This document shows positions 63,002-64,000 of a stretch of 64,000 bases of DNA, piece after piece. The stretch's first letter is position 1. Each line of letters begins with the position of its first letter. The notes under the pieces are model-generated. The model worked only from the letters and a program-made list of their open reading frames with translations. It had not been told where the DNA came from and ran no database searches. Where the stretch lies: assembly GCF_019991125.1 (NCBI RefSeq), contig NZ_JAGENB010000002.1, positions 496,001 through 560,000 on the forward strand, in the 5' to 3' direction. Made by a program: the position numbers and the translations under genes. This stretch comes from Phyllobacterium calauticae. GTDB taxonomy: Bacteria > Pseudomonadota > Alphaproteobacteria > Rhizobiales > Rhizobiaceae.

Positions 63002-63627
63002 TGGCAGCGGCAACGATCGAACGCGCACTCAATCCGGCATCGGCGCCGTTGCGCAACGGCGTGTTTGTCGCCGTTGTCGGCCCGAGCGGGGCGGGCAAGG
63101 ACACGATCATGGATTTTGCCCGCGATGCATTGCGCGGCCAGCCGGATTTCCATTTCGTGCGCCGGGTGGTGACGCGGCCGTCAACGGTCGATGCGGAAGA
63201 CCATGACAGCCTGGGTGAGGAGGAGTTTCTGGCCGCGCAGCGGGCAGGGGCATTCTGCCATTGCTGGGAAGCCCACGGCCTGCGCTACGGCTTGCCCGTC
63301 TCGGTGGACCAGCAGGTGGAACAGGGCGCGGTAGCCATTGCCAATGTGTCGCGCGGTGTCCTGCCGGCCTTGCGCCAGTCCTATGCCAATTTCATTGTCG
63401 TGCATATCACTGCTTCGCCCGAGGTTCTGGCGCAGCGTCTGGCCGCGCGCGGCCGCGAGGATGCCGAGGAAATCAAGCGCCGCCTGATGCGGGCTGCGCC
63501 AAACCCGTGCGATCCCTCCGATGCCGTGATGATCGACAATTCGGGCGAGGTTGCGGTCGCGGGCCGTGCTTTTGTCGCTGTTCTCAGGAAATCGTCGGCA
63601 TTTGCCGCCGTTTCCGAGCAGATATGA
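63001..63627 (+). CDS. phnN: Ribose 1,5-bisphosphate phosphokinase
   Basis: This 208-residue kinase makes PRPP from ribose 1,5-bisphosphate, recycling the sugar left after C-P cleavage. It has the P-loop VAVVGPSGAGKDTIMDFA (about 24-41) and the guanylate-kinase-like RRVVTRPSTVDAEDHDSLGEEEF. I start it at the ATG overlapping the phnM stop, not at an earlier in-frame codon within phnM. It ends the phn operon. Confidence 0.94.
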   Translation: MAAATIERALNPASAPLRNGVFVAVVGPSGAGKDTIMDFARDALRGQPDFHFVRRVVTRPSTVDAEDHDSLGEEEFLAAQRAGAFCHCWEAHGLRYGLPVSVDQQVEQGAVAIANVSRGVLPALRQSYANFIVVHITASPEVLAQRLAARGREDAEEIKRRLMRAAPNPCDPSDAVMIDNSGEVAVAGRAFVAVLRKSSAFAAVSEQI

Positions 63628-63649
63628 ACTGGACTTATCCGGATATGCA

Positions 63650-63679
63650 AAAACCGGGGGCAAGCCCCCGGTTTTGTTT
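63650..63679 (+). terminator. Strong terminator after phnN
   Basis: AAAACCGGGGG and CCCCCGGTTTT form an 11 bp stem with the loop CAAG, followed by GTTT. It lies between convergent phnN and the porin gene and can also work on the minus strand. Confidence 0.9.
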
Positions 63680-63693
63680 ACTCTTCAGTCTTC

Positions 63694-64000
63694 CTAGAAA
63701 TTGCGCTGGAAGCGGATCGTGCCGCCGAAAGCATCATCGTTGCCGCCATTGGCAAGCGAGGTGTCCTTACGGTCGCCGTCAAACTTGGTGTAGTTCACTT
63801 CCGGCGTGATGGTGAAGCCGGGGACGAGCTCGTAAGCAACGTTCAAAGCCGCAGCAACGGTGCCTTCCGATTCATAGCCGACGAGACCGTTGATGGTTGC
63901 CTTGTCGGAAACCTTGGCGGCCAGTCCGCCCCAGGCCGCCCAGTCGCCGTGCCATGGCGCGAGGAAGTTGCGGTTGACGCGGGTGCTGTCGTAGCCGGAC
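63694..64000 (-). CDS. Outer-membrane porin, C-terminal part only
   Basis: The minus strand encodes at least 101 residues of a beta-barrel protein and runs off the window. The visible part includes WHGDWAAWGGLAAKV, GYESEGTVAAALNVAYELV and FTITPEVNYTKFDGD, and it ends in IRFQRNF with the terminal Phe that outer-membrane proteins need for assembly. This matches the Omp2b/RopA porins of Brucella and rhizobia. Amphipathic alternation of residues fits beta strands. The start lies outside the window. Confidence 0.85.
   Translation of the reverse strand, partial: SGYDSTRVNRNFLAPWHGDWAAWGGLAAKVSDKATINGLVGYESEGTVAAALNVAYELVPGFTITPEVNYTKFDGDRKDTSLANGGNDDAFGGTIRFQRNF

Overview
The window looks like a chromosomal segment of an alphaproteobacterium of the order Hyphomicrobiales (Rhizobiales), plausibly the Brucella/Ochrobactrum/Phyllobacterium/Rhizobium side of that order. 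The reasons are high GC with strongly GC-biased third codon positions, the acpXL/lpxXL operon for the very-long-chain fatty acid of rhizobial lipid A, an oxygen-dependent (Cob-type) cobalamin gene set, a rhizobial-style C-P lyase operon with two PhnE permeases, an Omp2b/RopA-like porin, and short GC-rich intergenic repeats of rhizobial type. Genus assignment is inference. I saw no insertion sequence, prophage, CRISPR array, tRNA or rRNA.

Layout. 1-5300 (minus): a ProX-ProW-ProV-type betaine importer, followed downstream by a non-pyrrolysine MttB-family methyltransferase. The two are separated by a 640 bp spacer holding a structured stretch and a paired inverted-repeat element. 5740-6500 (plus): a carboxymuconolactone-decarboxylase/AhpD-fold protein coupled to an unknown small protein. 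6500-7190: spacer with a possible small ORF and two hairpin terminators. 7195-9300 (minus): 3-hydroxyisobutyrate dehydrogenase and an isobutyryl-CoA dehydrogenase-like enzyme (valine catabolism). 9420-26185: a large cobalamin region holding cobQ, a B12 riboswitch with a 27-codon leader ORF coupled to cobP, then cobW-cobN-cobO. It continues with a TSUP permease (minus), terB-like/cobE/cobM, cobK and cbiD (minus), and cobA-cobB-cobC-cobD. Several mid-pathway genes (cobG/H/I/J/L, cobS/T) are not here. 26182-32650 (minus): an oligopeptide/nickel-type ABC importer with a fused double ATPase and an M20 deacylase. 32808-37365 (plus): a cytoplasm-facing molybdopterin enzyme, ferredoxin and membrane anchor resembling SoeABC sulfite dehydrogenase. 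37392-42214 (minus): acpXL, two ketosynthases, a dehydrogenase and an acyltransferase (lipid A C28 fatty acid), preceded by a degenerate histidine phosphatase. 43034-50700: auxin-efflux-type carrier, gabD, galM, a kdgK-like kinase (minus), a PNPOx-like protein, and a SulP permease coupled to a ParB-like protein. 50756-63627: a complete C-P lyase locus, phnF (minus) divergent from phnGHIJKL, a hexapeptide acyltransferase, phnC-D-E1-E2, a DUF1045 2H phosphoesterase, phnM and phnN. It ends at a strong terminator facing a truncated porin gene.

How things fit. The phn locus imports phosphonates (PhnCDE1E2) and cleaves the C-P bond (PhnGHIJ with the ATPases PhnK and PhnL, plus PhnM). PhnN then returns ribose-1,5-bisphosphate to PRPP. 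The phnP phosphodiesterase is missing and the DUF1045 protein is the obvious substitute. The phnF-phnG gap has a near-perfect Pho box and a separate palindrome fitting a PhnF operator, and a second Pho-box-like array precedes phnC. In the cob region the riboswitch should shut off cobP-W-N-O when B12 is plentiful. The most interesting items are the KS/chain-length-factor-like pair in the lipid A operon, the all-catalytic-residues-lost histidine phosphatase beside it, the DUF1045 substitution, the riboswitch leader peptide, and the ParB-like protein coupled to a sulfate permease.
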